Assembly (NCBI RefSeq): GCF_000521865.1
Contig: NZ_JAME01000008.1
Span: 88,520-152,519 of the forward strand
DNA length: 64,000 nucleotides
Direction of reading: 5' to 3'
DNA from: Roseivivax isoporae LMG 25204
GTDB lineage: Bacteria; Pseudomonadota; Alphaproteobacteria; Rhodobacterales; Rhodobacteraceae
Part shown: positions 48,859 through 58,270 of the stretch, one piece after another
Layout of the letters: every line of letters starts with the position of its first letter
Position numbering within the stretch: position 1 is the first letter of the stretch
The notes under the pieces: model-generated
What the model saw: the letters and a program-made list of their open reading frames with translations, nothing else
What the model was told of the DNA's origin: nothing
Database searches by the model: none
Made by a program: the position numbers and the translations under genes

Positions 48859-51024
48859 ATGCTTCAACACCTAACGATTCCGCTGGAGGTGCCGGCCCGG
48901 CAGGTCAGGGCGCAGCCGGTGCCTGGTCCGTCCGAAGACATTGATTTTTCGCACGTGTTCGATCGCGTCCCAGACGTGCGGGCCGGATCGGAAGGTGCGG
49001 TGTTCGCGCCGGCAGCGGAGGCCGAACCCGAGGTCGCCGTTGCCGCCGCCGCGTCCGAATCCGGTTCGGAGACGGTGTCGCAGACGGGAGCTATCGTGAT
49101 CGCAGCTCCCATGGTGTCCGATGCGGTGACGACGCACATACCTCCAGGGTTTGAACGCGCGCAATTCCGGGAGGACGAGCACGGAGACGGGGGGAGGCAG
49201 CTTGGCAGCGACCGGCCAAGGGAGAAAATGACGCCTCCGCGCCGCAGCGTGCGGGAACCGCAGCTCTTGTCTGGCCACGAGTCGGAGAGCCCTTCGGTCG
49301 AGGCGACAGGTCCCTCGGATCGCGAAGAGGAGCAGGTTCAGCGGTGGCTCCTCCCACGCGGCGTGATCAGGGACCTGACTGGACGACTTTCAGAAGGTCG
49401 ATCCGAGCATACGGAACGAACGTCGGAACCAGAGAGGTCTCACGAATCTCCGCTCCGCTCGGCGCGATCCGACGAAGCGACGTTGCTTCATGCCACACGG
49501 CCGAACTCCGCAGTCGACGCGGAACCCGGTGCCACAGGCACAGGGCTGATCCCGGTCCAGATGCCACAGGCGCGGCCACGCACGCATTCTGCCGCGGAAG
49601 CGGTGCCTTCGGTTTTTCGGCCGGAGGCCGGCGGGGCGGAAATCGGTTTGCCCGTTACGGGTGCAACCCTGAGCGCGAGAGCCGTGTTGCCGGCTTCAGA
49701 GGAGACGAGTACCGCCCGGGCTCGTGCCCCAGGAGAGCCTGCACTTGCGGTGGAGTTCGTCGATCGGGTCCCGGAGCGCGGCGCAGCCGGTTCACCGGCG
49801 AAGCGTCACCATGGCGCAGTGCGTGGATCCGGGCAGGCGCATCGTGTCCCCATGGATCGATTTGCTGCGGAGATATTCGAGGGAGACCGCACCCGCGGTG
49901 TGCCGAGGGACGTGCCGGCGACATCGCGGCCGGTGCCGGGCAAGGCAGACGTGATTGCCCCTCCCGCGCCGGAACCGGTTCACGGGCGGCTCCCTCCGAG
50001 CGGGTCTTCACGCGAGGTTCGTGGTGCCTTCGCGTCATTTGGAACTGGCGCCGCGGGGGTCGCGAGCCATTTTTCCGCGCCTGCACAGAGCACGGGGGGA
50101 CGGGACTTGGCCGCAGCGGCCGGACAACCTTCGCTTGGTCAGGCGGTGCCTTCCGAAACCGATGGGCCGGTCGATGTCGGGTCCGCCGATCTGTCAGGCA
50201 GCGTCGCGGAAGCCCCGCCCCGACCCGCCGCGATGGCGTGGCGCGGTACCGCACGGGCGGCCGGACCTGTCTCGCCGCAGCTCTCTTACGTCATGATCGC
50301 GCCGGATGCAGCCGGAATCGACGGTCGGGAAGGGACCGGAAACACCTCCAGGACGAACCCGGACTGGCGTCTCTTCGGGAACTCTGTCCGGTATGGTCAG
50401 GACCCCACCCTAAGGCATGGCATGGACCATGCGGCTCGTCTGCCCGCCACCGCCGAGCCGACGAAGGTCCTGCAGGTTCCGGGCGCGATCGCGCCAGCCG
50501 ACGGGCCGCCTCCCGAAGGTACAGACCCGCTCCTCGTGGCGATCACTGGAGGCGGTGAGACGGGCCTGCCTGTGCCCATACGGGCGCAGGGGACTGACAT
50601 GGCCGCGGGCTTGGTCTCGCAACACTGGCCCGCCGCCGTCCGGCAGGTAACTGAAGCCATCGCCGCGACACGCGACGGGACGGTGGAACTGCGCCTGCGC
50701 CCCGAGGAACTGGGTCGGATCCGCGTGGTCATGCGACATGCGGAGGGCACGTTGTCTGTCCAGGTCCTTGCGGAACGACCGGAAACGCTCGAATTGCTGC
50801 GGCGCCACGGCGATCTGCTGCTCCGGGACCTCCAGGCGGACGGGTTCGGGCGCGTGGACCTGAATTTCGGCGGTGGCAGCGCCTCGGGCCGCCAGAGGGA
50901 CGACGGGGCCGAGGCATCCGCAGACACCGCCACCGGCGGAGTTGCCGAGTCCGCACGCGCCCCCGTACCGATCGAGCGGGACGTGGACGCCCCGCGGCGA
51001 GACGGCCTGAACCTGATCCTCTGA
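48859..51024 (+). CDS. fliK: Flagellar hook-length control protein FliK
   Basis: The 721-residue protein has a very long, probably disordered N-terminal region (residues 1 to about 560; Pro, Ala, Glu, Arg rich) and a C-terminal hook-length domain with TVELRLRPEELGRIRVVMRH and LRRHGDLLLRDLQADGFG. That domain interacts with FlhB to stop hook growth. It is long for FliK. The N-terminal part has more A/T in third positions and is less ordered in codon use than neighbouring genes, consistent with relaxed constraint. Confidence 0.87.
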   Translation: MLQHLTIPLEVPARQVRAQPVPGPSEDIDFSHVFDRVPDVRAGSEGAVFAPAAEAEPEVAVAAAASESGSETVSQTGAIVIAAPMVSDAVTTHIPPGFERAQFREDEHGDGGRQLGSDRPREKMTPPRRSVREPQLLSGHESESPSVEATGPSDREEEQVQRWLLPRGVIRDLTGRLSEGRSEHTERTSEPERSHESPLRSARSDEATLLHATRPNSAVDAEPGATGTGLIPVQMPQARPRTHSAAEAVPSVFRPEAGGAEIGLPVTGATLSARAVLPASEETSTARARAPGEPALAVEFVDRVPERGAAGSPAKRHHGAVRGSGQAHRVPMDRFAAEIFEGDRTRGVPRDVPATSRPVPGKADVIAPPAPEPVHGRLPPSGSSREVRGAFASFGTGAAGVASHFSAPAQSTGGRDLAAAAGQPSLGQAVPSETDGPVDVGSADLSGSVAEAPPRPAAMAWRGTARAAGPVSPQLSYVMIAPDAAGIDGREGTGNTSRTNPDWRLFGNSVRYGQDPTLRHGMDHAARLPATAEPTKVLQVPGAIAPADGPPPEGTDPLLVAITGGGETGLPVPIRAQGTDMAAGLVSQHWPAAVRQVTEAIAATRDGTVELRLRPEELGRIRVVMRHAEGTLSVQVLAERPETLELLRRHGDLLLRDLQADGFGRVDLNFGGGSASGRQRDDGAEASADTATGGVAESARAPVPIERDVDAPRRDGLNLIL

Positions 51025-51038
51025 GGAAGAAACCCGCC

Positions 51039-51710
51039 ATGGAAGCACCGCCCGTCACCGCGCCCGCAGCCTCGATCGCCAGCAGCCCCGCGGCACCCGA
51101 CCGCAGCGCGGTTCTCGCTTCGGATTTCGACACCTTCCTGCGCCTTCTGACCACGCAGGCACGCAACCAGGACCCGCTCGATCCGCTCGATGCGACGGAT
51201 TACGCGACGCAGCTCGCGACCTTTTCGTCGGTGGAGCAGCAGGTCCAGACCAACGATCTCCTGCGCGAGATCGGCGTGGCGATCCGCGGCTCCACGCTCG
51301 AGACGCTGCGCGGCTGGACCGGGGCGCAGGTGCTGGTGGCCGCGGCCGCGCGTTTCGACGGCTCTCCGCTCCGCGTGCATCCGGACGTCGCCGAGGAGGC
51401 GACGAGCGCCACGCTCACGGTGCGGGACGAGGACGGCAATGTCGTGGCCCGCGAGGCGCTCGATCCCGGCACGTCGGGCGGAATCGACTGGGTAGGACGG
51501 GACACCGACGGGGCGCCGCTGCCGCCGGGTCGTTACACGTTCGAAACTCTGTCCTTCCGGGACGGCGAGGTCGTGGCGACGCGTCCTGCCCGCGTCTACG
51601 CCGACGTGGTCGAGGCCCGGCAGGACCCCGACGGCACGATCCGGATCGTGCTGGAGGATGGTCAGGAGCTGTCGGAGGCAGAGGCTGGCGGCATCCGGGT
51701 GCGGGGCTGA
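51039..51710 (+). CDS. flgD: Hook-cap protein FlgD
   Basis: The 223-residue hook scaffold has the N-terminal FLRLLTTQARNQDPLDPLDA and TQLATFSSVEQQVQTND signature, then a C-terminal Ig-like/FlgD_tudor region with GGIDWVGRDTDGAPLPPGRY. It lies 14 bases after fliK, as in many flagellar operons. It ends the flagellar block and faces ubiB. Confidence 0.95.
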   Translation: MEAPPVTAPAASIASSPAAPDRSAVLASDFDTFLRLLTTQARNQDPLDPLDATDYATQLATFSSVEQQVQTNDLLREIGVAIRGSTLETLRGWTGAQVLVAAAARFDGSPLRVHPDVAEEATSATLTVRDEDGNVVAREALDPGTSGGIDWVGRDTDGAPLPPGRYTFETLSFRDGEVVATRPARVYADVVEARQDPDGTIRIVLEDGQELSEAEAGGIRVRG

Positions 51711-51739
51711 CGGCCATGTATCCCCAAGAGCGGACCGGG

Positions 51740-53272
51740 TCAGCCGAGACCCATCGCCGCCGCGGTGATCGCCGCGCCTGCGACCAGACCGGCCGCGCCG
51801 TAGGCGAGCCGGAGCCGGCGCGACAGGGTGCGCGCGGGCGCCGGAGGCTGCGACTGCAGGATGAGCAGCTCCTCCACCATCCCGGGGAGCCGTGGCCCGA
51901 AACGGGCCAGGACCTTGGCGGTCTCGGTCAGGTCGCGGACCACCGCGCGGGGACCGATGGCATTCTTGATGTAGTCCTCGACCACCGGCTGGGCGACGCG
52001 CCAGATGTTCATCCGCGGGTTCAGCGACCGTGCCACGCCCTCGACGACCACCATCGTGCGCTGCAGGAGGATGAGCTCGGTCCGCGTCTCCATCCCGAAG
52101 CGCTCGGTGACCTCGAAGAGGTACGCGAGCAGCCGCGCCATCGAGATGCGCGTGGCGTCCATCCCGAAGATCGGCTCGCCCACTGCGCGCAGCGCGCGCG
52201 CGAACTCGTCCACGTCGCGGTCGGGCGGGACGTAGCCCGCTTCGAAATGCACCTCGGCCACGCGCTTGTAGTCGCGGCGGATGAAGCCGTAGAGGATCTC
52301 GGCGTAGACACGCCGCGTGTAGACGTCGATATGCCCCATGATGCCGAAATCGATGGCGATGATGTCGCCGTTCGGCGCGACCTTGAGGTTGCCCTGGTGC
52401 ATGTCGCCATGGAAGAAGCCGTCGCGCAGCGCGTGGCTGAGAAAGAGCTGCAGCACGCGTTCCGAGAGTGCGACGCGATCGTGGCCGGCGGCATCGAGCG
52501 CGGCATTGTCGCCGAGCGCCACGCCCTCGGCCCAGCCGAGCGTCATGACCCGCCGGCCAGAATGGAACCACTTGACCTCCGGGACCGTGAAGCCCGCGTC
52601 GCCCGCCGTGTTCGCGGCGAATTCCGAGGCCGATGCGGCTTCCAGCCGGAGGTCGAGTTCGCCCATGACCACACCCTCGAAATGGCGGATCACGTCCATC
52701 GGACGCAGCCGGCGCGAGGAGGGCGAAAGCAGCTCGACCATGCGCGCGGCGAAGTAGAACGCGTCGATGTCCTTGCGGAACGCCCGTTCCACGCCCGGGC
52801 GCAGCACCTTCACGGCGACGGTTTCACCAGTGTCGCGCAGCCGCGCGCGGTGGACCTGCGCGATCGAGGCCGCGGCGACCGGCGGGCTGAATTCGGAGAA
52901 CAGCGTCTCGACATCCATGTCGAGGTCGCGCGCGATCGCGGCCTTCGCCTCCTCGATGGTGAAGGGCGGCAGCTTGTCCTGCAGCACGCGCAGCTGCGCG
53001 GCGAGCTCCTCGCCCACGACGTCGGGGCGGGTCGAGAGAATCTGCCCGAACTTGATGTAGGCCGGCCCCAGCGCCGACAGCGCGCGGGTGACCGGGGGCA
53101 TGGTGGCGTCACCCTCGTGGCCGAGCCATTTGAACGGCCAGCCCAGCACGCGGGCGGCGAGCCGCAGCGGGCGCGGCACGTCGAGCGCGTCGAGCACGAC
53201 GCGCATGGCGCCCGTGCTCTCGAAGGTGGCGCCGGTCCGGACCAGCCGCCAGATGTTGTGCGGTCCACGCAA
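51740..53272 (-). CDS. ubiB: Ubiquinone biosynthesis protein UbiB
   Basis: The 510-residue ABC1/ADCK-type atypical kinase is required for ubiquinone synthesis. It has the family N-terminus LGPAYIKFGQILSTRPDV (KxGQ motif) near residue 80, SIAQVHRARL near 140 and HQGNLKVAPNGDIIAIDFG (catalytic loop) near 295. Two hydrophobic segments end the protein (AAGLVAGAAITAAAMGLG). The start is TTG at 53272, preceded at a distance by GGAAG and 3 bases after the ubiE stop; no nearer ATG gives the full N-terminus. Confidence 0.92.
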   Translation of the reverse strand: MRGPHNIWRLVRTGATFESTGAMRVVLDALDVPRPLRLAARVLGWPFKWLGHEGDATMPPVTRALSALGPAYIKFGQILSTRPDVVGEELAAQLRVLQDKLPPFTIEEAKAAIARDLDMDVETLFSEFSPPVAAASIAQVHRARLRDTGETVAVKVLRPGVERAFRKDIDAFYFAARMVELLSPSSRRLRPMDVIRHFEGVVMGELDLRLEAASASEFAANTAGDAGFTVPEVKWFHSGRRVMTLGWAEGVALGDNAALDAAGHDRVALSERVLQLFLSHALRDGFFHGDMHQGNLKVAPNGDIIAIDFGIMGHIDVYTRRVYAEILYGFIRRDYKRVAEVHFEAGYVPPDRDVDEFARALRAVGEPIFGMDATRISMARLLAYLFEVTERFGMETRTELILLQRTMVVVEGVARSLNPRMNIWRVAQPVVEDYIKNAIGPRAVVRDLTETAKVLARFGPRLPGMVEELLILQSQPPAPARTLSRRLRLAYGAAGLVAGAAITAAAMGLG

Positions 53273-53275
53273 GGA

Positions 53276-54028
53276 TCAGATCTTCCAGGCCGAATGCAGG
53301 CAGGCGATGCCCATCGACAGGTTGCGGTACTTGGCGTTCCCGAACCCGGCCTGCCGGATCATCGACAGGAACGTCTCCTGGTCGGGAAAGCGGCGGATCG
53401 ATTCCACGAGGTACTGGTAGCTGTCGCGGTCGTCGGCGATCAGCTGTCCCATCGCGGGGATCAGGTTGAACGAGTAGCGGTCGTAGAGCCATTGCAGCGC
53501 CGGCACCGGGATCTGGCTGAATTCGAGCACCATGAGGCGGCCGCCGGGCCGCAGGACGCGGTATGCCTCACGCAGCGCCTCCTCGGGGCGGGTGACGTTC
53601 CGGATGCCGAAGCTGATCGTGTAGACGTCGAAACTCGCGTCGGGAAAGGGCAGCGACATGGCGTCGCCCACCACCCAGTCGAGGCTGTCGGACAGCGCCT
53701 CTGCATCGGCGCGCTTGCGGCCCGCCTCGAGCATCGGCTGCGTGAGGTCGAGCACGACGGCCCGTCCCGCGCCCGCGCGCCGCAGGAAGCGGAAGGAGAT
53801 GTCGCCGGTGCCCCCCGCCACGTCGAGGAGCCGCTGGCCCCGCCGCGGCGCGAGCCAGTCCATCATCGCGTCCTTCCAGAGCCGGTGGATGCCGAGGCTC
53901 ATGGCGTCGTTCATAACGTCGTAGCGCGAGGCGACAGACGTGAAGACCCCCCGGACGCGGGGCGCCTTCTGATCCTCGGGGACGTCCTCGAACCCGAAAT
54001 GCGTCGTCCTGGTGTTTTGGTCTTCCAT
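53276..54028 (-). CDS. ubiE: Demethylmenaquinone/2-polyprenyl-6-methoxybenzoquinol methyltransferase UbiE
   Basis: The 250-residue S-adenosylmethionine methyltransferase performs the C-methylation of ubiquinone synthesis. Motifs [16 protein letters not shown] (about 70-85) and [20 protein letters not shown] (about 145) are typical, as is the N-terminal [24 protein letters not shown] precedes the ATG at 54028. It forms an operon with ubiB. Confidence 0.95.
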   Translation of the reverse strand: MEDQNTRTTHFGFEDVPEDQKAPRVRGVFTSVASRYDVMNDAMSLGIHRLWKDAMMDWLAPRRGQRLLDVAGGTGDISFRFLRRAGAGRAVVLDLTQPMLEAGRKRADAEALSDSLDWVVGDAMSLPFPDASFDVYTISFGIRNVTRPEEALREAYRVLRPGGRLMVLEFSQIPVPALQWLYDRYSFNLIPAMGQLIADDRDSYQYLVESIRRFPDQETFLSMIRQAGFGNAKYRNLSMGIACLHSAWKI

Positions 54029-54058
54029 GGCCCTTGCCGTTGCTGCCGGTCCGCCCTT

Positions 54059-54086
54059 CTTATACGGCGCGACACTGGCGATACAA
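54059..54086 (-). promoter_or_regulatory. Probable ubiE promoter
   Basis: On the minus strand TTGTAT (54086-54081) and TATAAG (54064-54059) are 16 bases apart, 31 bases upstream of the ubiE ATG. It falls in the 91-base gap shared with divergent mutM. Confidence 0.45.
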
Positions 54087-54119
54087 TTGTGGCCCGCCGC
54101 CGGAAGGACCAGCCCCCGA

Positions 54120-54971
54120 ATGCCCGAATTGCCCGAAGTCGAGACCGTCCGCCGCGGCCTGGCCCCGGTCATGGAGGGGGCGCGCATCTCGCGCGCGCGG
54201 GTGAATCGCCCCGACCTGCGCTGGCCCTTCCCCGACCGCATGGCCGAGCGGCTGACCGGTGCGCGGGTCGAGACCCTCGGCCGGCGGTCGAAATACCTTC
54301 TGGCCGCGCTCGACACCGGCGAGACCCTGCTGGTGCATCTCGGCATGTCGGGGCGCATCCTCGTCTCGGGGGATCCCTTGGGCCGATTCGTGCACGCGCA
54401 TCCGGCGCCCGAGAAACATGACCACGTGGTGTTCGAGATGGAGGGCGGCGCGCGCGTCACCTTCAACGATCCGCGGCGGTTCGGCGCCATGGACCTGATG
54501 CCCACCGAGAGCCGCGAGGCGCACCCGCTCCTCGCCGCGATCGGGCCCGAGCCGCTCGGCAACGCCTTCAGCGAGGCTCACCTGGTGGCAGCCCTGCAGG
54601 GCCGCAACACGCCGATCAAGGCCGCGCTCCTCGACCAGAAGATCGTCGCAGGCCTCGGCAACATCTATGTCTGCGAGGCGCTGTTCCGGGCCGGGATCCA
54701 CCCCGCGCGCCGGGCCGGGCGCCTGTCGGCGCGGCGCGCGGCGGCGCTTGTCCCGGTGATCCGCGAGACCCTCGCCGACGCCATCGCCGCGGGCGGATCG
54801 TCGCTGCGCGACTACCGGCGCGCGGACGGCGAGCTGGGGTATTTCCAGCACAGTTTCGACGTCTACGGACGCGAGGGACAGCCATGCCGGCGCGACGGCT
54901 GCGGCGGCACGGTGCGGCGCATCGTGCAGTCGGGGCGGTCGTCCTTCTACTGCCCGGCCTGCCAAAGATAG
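54120..54971 (+). CDS. mutM: Formamidopyrimidine-DNA glycosylase (Fpg)
   Basis: The 283-residue base-excision repair enzyme removes 8-oxoguanine. The N-terminal [12 protein letters not shown] carries the catalytic Pro2 and Glu3; the helix-two-turn-helix ([20 protein letters not shown]) and C-terminal zinc finger (C-x4-C ... CPACQR, about residues 250-282) are intact. The start is fixed by the invariant MPELPE. Confidence 0.97.
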   Translation: MPELPEVETVRRGLAPVMEGARISRARVNRPDLRWPFPDRMAERLTGARVETLGRRSKYLLAALDTGETLLVHLGMSGRILVSGDPLGRFVHAHPAPEKHDHVVFEMEGGARVTFNDPRRFGAMDLMPTESREAHPLLAAIGPEPLGNAFSEAHLVAALQGRNTPIKAALLDQKIVAGLGNIYVCEALFRAGIHPARRAGRLSARRAAALVPVIRETLADAIAAGGSSLRDYRRADGELGYFQHSFDVYGREGQPCRRDGCGGTVRRIVQSGRSSFYCPACQR

Positions 54972-55037
54972 CTTGAACCGGCGGGACGAAGTGATAAGCG
55001 TTCCGGACCGAGAGGACACAACCGGAGCCGAGGTTTC

Positions 55038-55814
55038 ATGGCCTACGAGACGATCATCGTCGAGGTTGAAGACCACGTCGCCGTCATCAGGCTGAACCGC
55101 CCGGACGCGCTGAACGCCCTGAACACGCAGCTTCTGTCGGAACTCGCGGACGCGCTGCGCGAGGCGGACGTTAACGAGAAGGTGCGCTGCATCATCCTCA
55201 CGGGGTCGTCCAAGGCCTTTGCCGCGGGCGCCGACATCAAGGAGATGTCGGAGAAGAGCTTCGTCGACGTCTTCCTCGCGGATCTCTTCGGCAACGAGGC
55301 AACCGCGGCGGCGCGGGTGCGCAAGCCGGTGATCGCGGCCGTGGCGGGCTACGCGCTGGGCGGCGGATGCGAGCTTGCCATGATGTGCGACTTCATCATC
55401 GCCGCGGACAACGCCAAGTTCGGCCAGCCCGAGATCAATCTCGGCGTGGTGGCGGGCATCGGCGGAACGCAGCGTCTGACGCGGGCGGTGGGCAAGTCCA
55501 AGAGCATGGACATGCATCTCACAGGCCGTTTCATGGACGCCGAGGAGGCCGAGCGCGCGGGCCTGGTAAGCCGCGTCGTCCCGGCGAAAAGCCTGATGGA
55601 CGAGGCGCAGGCCGCCGCCGGAAAGATCGCCGAGAAATCCCGCCTGACCGCCATGGCGGTGAAGGAGGCGGTGAACCGGTCCTTCGAGACGACGCTGTCC
55701 GAGGGCACGCTGTTCGAGCGCCGGCTGTTCCACGCCATGTTCGCCACGGACGACCAGAAGGAGGGCATGGGCGCCTTCCTCGAGAAGCGCGCGGCGCAGT
55801 TCCGCGACGAATAG
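55038..55814 (+). CDS. Enoyl-CoA hydratase
   Basis: The 258-residue crotonase-family enzyme hydrates 2-enoyl-CoA in fatty-acid or related degradation. The oxyanion-hole segments AGADIKEM (about residue 63) and [17 protein letters not shown] (about 106) and the catalytic-region [19 protein letters not shown] (about 133) are all present. The ATG at 55038 follows a GGAGCCGAGG. It is not in an obvious operon, so the precise substrate is unknown. Confidence 0.93.
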   Translation: MAYETIIVEVEDHVAVIRLNRPDALNALNTQLLSELADALREADVNEKVRCIILTGSSKAFAAGADIKEMSEKSFVDVFLADLFGNEATAAARVRKPVIAAVAGYALGGGCELAMMCDFIIAADNAKFGQPEINLGVVAGIGGTQRLTRAVGKSKSMDMHLTGRFMDAEEAERAGLVSRVVPAKSLMDEAQAAAGKIAEKSRLTAMAVKEAVNRSFETTLSEGTLFERRLFHAMFATDDQKEGMGAFLEKRAAQFRDE

Positions 55815-55978
55815 GACCGTCCGGGATTTCCGCTTGGCAGCGCGGGCGGAATCGCGTATCCGCCACCGCTACATGCGTGTGATGCCCGCCTTGGCAAGAT
55901 TCGGTCCGGCCGTTGAGGTTCCGGGTGCGGCGTCGATTGCGCGATGACATTCGGAAATCCGACCACGGGAAACACCAC

Positions 55979-56242
55979 ATGGCCAATACACCGCAATCCA
56001 AGAAGCGCGCGCGTCAGAACGCGAAGCGCTACGACGTGAACCGGGCCCGCCGTTCGCGGATCCGCACCTACCTGCGCAAGGTCGAGGAAGCCATCGCCGC
56101 GGGCGACAAGGACGCGGCCGCGGCCGCCCTGCGCCTTGCCCAGCCCGAGCTGATGCGCGGCGTGACGAAGGGCGTCTTCCACAAGAACACCGCGGCTCGC
56201 AAGATGTCGCGCCTGTCCTCGCGGGTGAAGGCACTGGGCTGA
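55979..56242 (+). CDS. rpsT: 30S ribosomal protein S20
   Basis: The 87-residue protein begins [21 protein letters not shown] and ends with [20 protein letters not shown], the invariant S20 pattern. The ATG at 55979 (GGGAAA upstream) is certain; the frame extension to 55913 is spurious. It stands alone with its own terminator, just upstream of dnaA, as in other Rhodobacterales. Confidence 0.97.
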   Translation: MANTPQSKKRARQNAKRYDVNRARRSRIRTYLRKVEEAIAAGDKDAAAAALRLAQPELMRGVTKGVFHKNTAARKMSRLSSRVKALG

Positions 56243-56271
56243 TACGCCCCAACATGTTGATGCCGATCAGC

Positions 56272-56300
56272 AAGGCTCCGCAAGATGCGGGGCCTTTTTT
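56272..56300 (+). terminator. rpsT Rho-independent terminator
   Basis: AAGGCTCCGCA pairs with TGCGGGGCCTT (11-bp stem, one G-T wobble, AGA loop), with the stem end running into six T residues. It is the best intrinsic terminator in the window. Confidence 0.9.
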
Positions 56301-56372
56301 CATGCCTGTGGCATTTGTGTGCGCGCCAACGGATTCTTTTCGGCCGGCTTCGGAGTCAAGCCACAAGTTCAG

Positions 56373-56400
56373 TTGATGCCATCGCCGGGCAGGGTATTTT
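56373..56400 (+). promoter_or_regulatory. Candidate dnaA promoter
   Basis: TTGATG (56373-56378) and TATTTT (56395-56400) are separated by 16 bases. Use of this promoter would give a leader of about 320 bases before the dnaA ATG, including the inverted repeat at 56555. Confidence 0.35.
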
Positions 56401-56554
56401 CAGGAGGCGAGTCACAGTCGCTTGGGGGGACAGACCGCGCCGTTCCGCGCCGACAGGCGCATCGGTCATAGATGCCGAACCCGTCTGCTGCCGGGGAATA
56501 TTGGAACGTGTGCGAACCTGTCCGGTGCTCGGATCGAGGCCACGGGTCATCGGC

Positions 56555-56586
56555 GTGTCGGAGGATTAAGGGGATCCTCCGGACAC
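56555..56586. repeat. Inverted repeat in the dnaA leader
   Basis: GTGTCGGAGGAT and ATCCTCCGGACAC pair over 12 bp with one bulged base around the loop TAAGGGG. There is no T-run. It could be a leader stem-loop or an operator. Confidence 0.55.
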
Positions 56587-56730
56587 CCGACCTGTGTGCG
56601 TCGAGCCTGCCTTGTCTCCTGCCGCCACTCAGGCGTGCGGGTCACGGCAGCTCTGTCCCGACGGCTGTGGTGGTAGGCGTGTGGGGTGCACGCCGTTGCA
56701 CAGAGCAGAACGTGGGACGGAACGGGGAAC

Positions 56731-58104
56731 ATGACGCAGGAACAGTGGGGCGTATTGCAGGACCGGTTGTGCAAGACGATCGGCGAGAACAATTACCGGA
56801 CGTGGATCAAGCCTCTGCGGTTCGAGGGCACCGAGAACGGTGTCGCGATCGTGGCCGCGCCCACGACCTTCATGGGCAACTACGTGTCCCAGACCTTCGG
56901 CGACGTCATGCTGTCGCAGATGAACGCCGTCGGAAGCGACGTGCGCCGAATCCATTTCCGTGTCATGCCGAGTGCCAATTCGCCGACGCGGCCCAGCCTG
57001 CCGACGGAGAGTGAAAAGCCAGCCGGGCAGGACGCGATGACACAGCCGAACACGTCCGACCTCCTGCCCGGAGCGCCGCTGGACCGCCGCTTCACCTTCG
57101 AGACGTTCGTGGTCGGCAAGCCCAACGAGCTCGCCCACGCGGCCGCCCGTCGGGTCGCCGAGGGCGGGCCCGTCACGTTCAACCCCCTGTTCCTCTACGG
57201 CGGTGTCGGGCTCGGCAAGACGCACCTGATGCACGCGATCGCCTGGGAGCTGCGCGCCCGCAATCCCGAGCTCAACGTCCTCTACCTGTCGGCCGAACAG
57301 TTCATGTACCGCTTCGTGCAGGCCCTGCGCGACCGCCGCATGATGGACTTCAAATCGATCTTCCGCTCCGTCGACGTGCTGATGGTGGACGACGTCCAGT
57401 TCATCGCCGGCAAGGATTCGACGCAGGAGGAATTCTTCCACACGTTCAACGCGCTCGTGGACCAGAACAAGCAGATCATCATCTCGGCCGACCGTGCCCC
57501 GGACGAGATCAAGGACCTCGAGAACCGCATCCGCTCGCGCCTGCAATCGGGCCTCGTCGTCGACCTGCATCCGACCGACTACGAGCTGCGGCTTGGCATC
57601 CTGCAGAACAAGGTGGACGCGCAGCGCGTGCACTATCCCGACGTCACGCTCGAGAACGGCGTCCTCGAATTCCTCGCGCACCGCATCTCGACCAATGTGC
57701 GGGTGCTCGAGGGCGCGCTGACGCGGCTCTTCGCCTTCGCCTCGCTCGTCGGCCGCAAGGTCGGCCTCGACCTGACCCAGGAATGCCTGGCCGACGTGCT
57801 GCGTGCCTCCGAGCGCAAGGTCTCGATCGACGAGATCCAGCGTAAGGTGGCCGAACATTACAACATCCGGCTCGCCGACATGATCGGGCCCAAGCGCACG
57901 CGCGCCTTCGCCCGCCCGCGGCAGGTGGCGATGTATCTCTGCAAGCAGCTGACCTCGCGCTCGCTGCCGGAGATCGGCAAGCGCTTCGGCGGCAGGGACC
58001 ATACCACCGTCATGCACGGGGTCCGGCGCATCGAGGAATTGTCCCGGCAGGATGGCCAGATGGCTGAGGATCTCGAGCTTCTGCGCCGTGCGCTCGAGGC
58101 GTGA
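56731..58104 (+). CDS. dnaA: Chromosomal replication initiator DnaA
   Basis: The 457-residue initiator has domain I (about 1-80), a linker, the AAA+ domain with Walker A FLYGGVGLGKTHLMHAI (about 160-176) and Walker B MVDDVQFIAGK, and the C-terminal DNA-binding signature GGRDHTTVMHGVRRI near residue 425. Start ATG 56731 follows GGAACGGGGAAC. It begins dnaA-dnaN-recF-lysE-gyrB. Confidence 0.98.
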   Translation: MTQEQWGVLQDRLCKTIGENNYRTWIKPLRFEGTENGVAIVAAPTTFMGNYVSQTFGDVMLSQMNAVGSDVRRIHFRVMPSANSPTRPSLPTESEKPAGQDAMTQPNTSDLLPGAPLDRRFTFETFVVGKPNELAHAAARRVAEGGPVTFNPLFLYGGVGLGKTHLMHAIAWELRARNPELNVLYLSAEQFMYRFVQALRDRRMMDFKSIFRSVDVLMVDDVQFIAGKDSTQEEFFHTFNALVDQNKQIIISADRAPDEIKDLENRIRSRLQSGLVVDLHPTDYELRLGILQNKVDAQRVHYPDVTLENGVLEFLAHRISTNVRVLEGALTRLFAFASLVGRKVGLDLTQECLADVLRASERKVSIDEIQRKVAEHYNIRLADMIGPKRTRAFARPRQVAMYLCKQLTSRSLPEIGKRFGGRDHTTVMHGVRRIEELSRQDGQMAEDLELLRRALEA

Positions 58105-58270
58105 CCGCGGATCCTTGAGTCTCGTCGACCACAATTGCGGAACGGGCCGCCCGCGCGCGGTCCGTCGGCCTTGACGCCCCGCACAAACAATCGGACAAAA
58201 CGTGGAAACAGGCGGCGCGCCCGACAATCTGGCCGGGAACGCGCCTAAGCCGCTCGGAGGGATTCTGGCG

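Larger units (their letters stand above)
56301..56730 (+). other. dnaA upstream region
   Basis: This 430-base stretch has no gene I can support; the open frame 56285-56569 overlaps the terminator and looks random. It holds a possible promoter (56373-56400) and a large inverted repeat (56555-56586). I see no cluster of DnaA boxes (TTATCCACA type), so an origin is not called here. Confidence 0.6.

Noticed and set aside
55815..55978. Degenerate hairpin-tail repeat after the enoyl-CoA hydratase (CCGGGATTTCCGCTTGG)
   Set aside because: It resembles part of the core but lacks the hairpin and the AAGAAGAA tail; chance similarity in G+C-rich DNA is likely.
56285..56569. 94-codon frame upstream of dnaA
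   Set aside because: It begins inside the rpsT terminator, has no ribosome-binding site and no recognisable sequence.
56301..58270. Chromosome origin next to dnaA
   Set aside because: No cluster of TTATCCACA-type boxes or AT-rich unwinding region was found before or after dnaA. The words TTATCCTTA and TTATCAGTG near 63812-63825 are too few and too degenerate.
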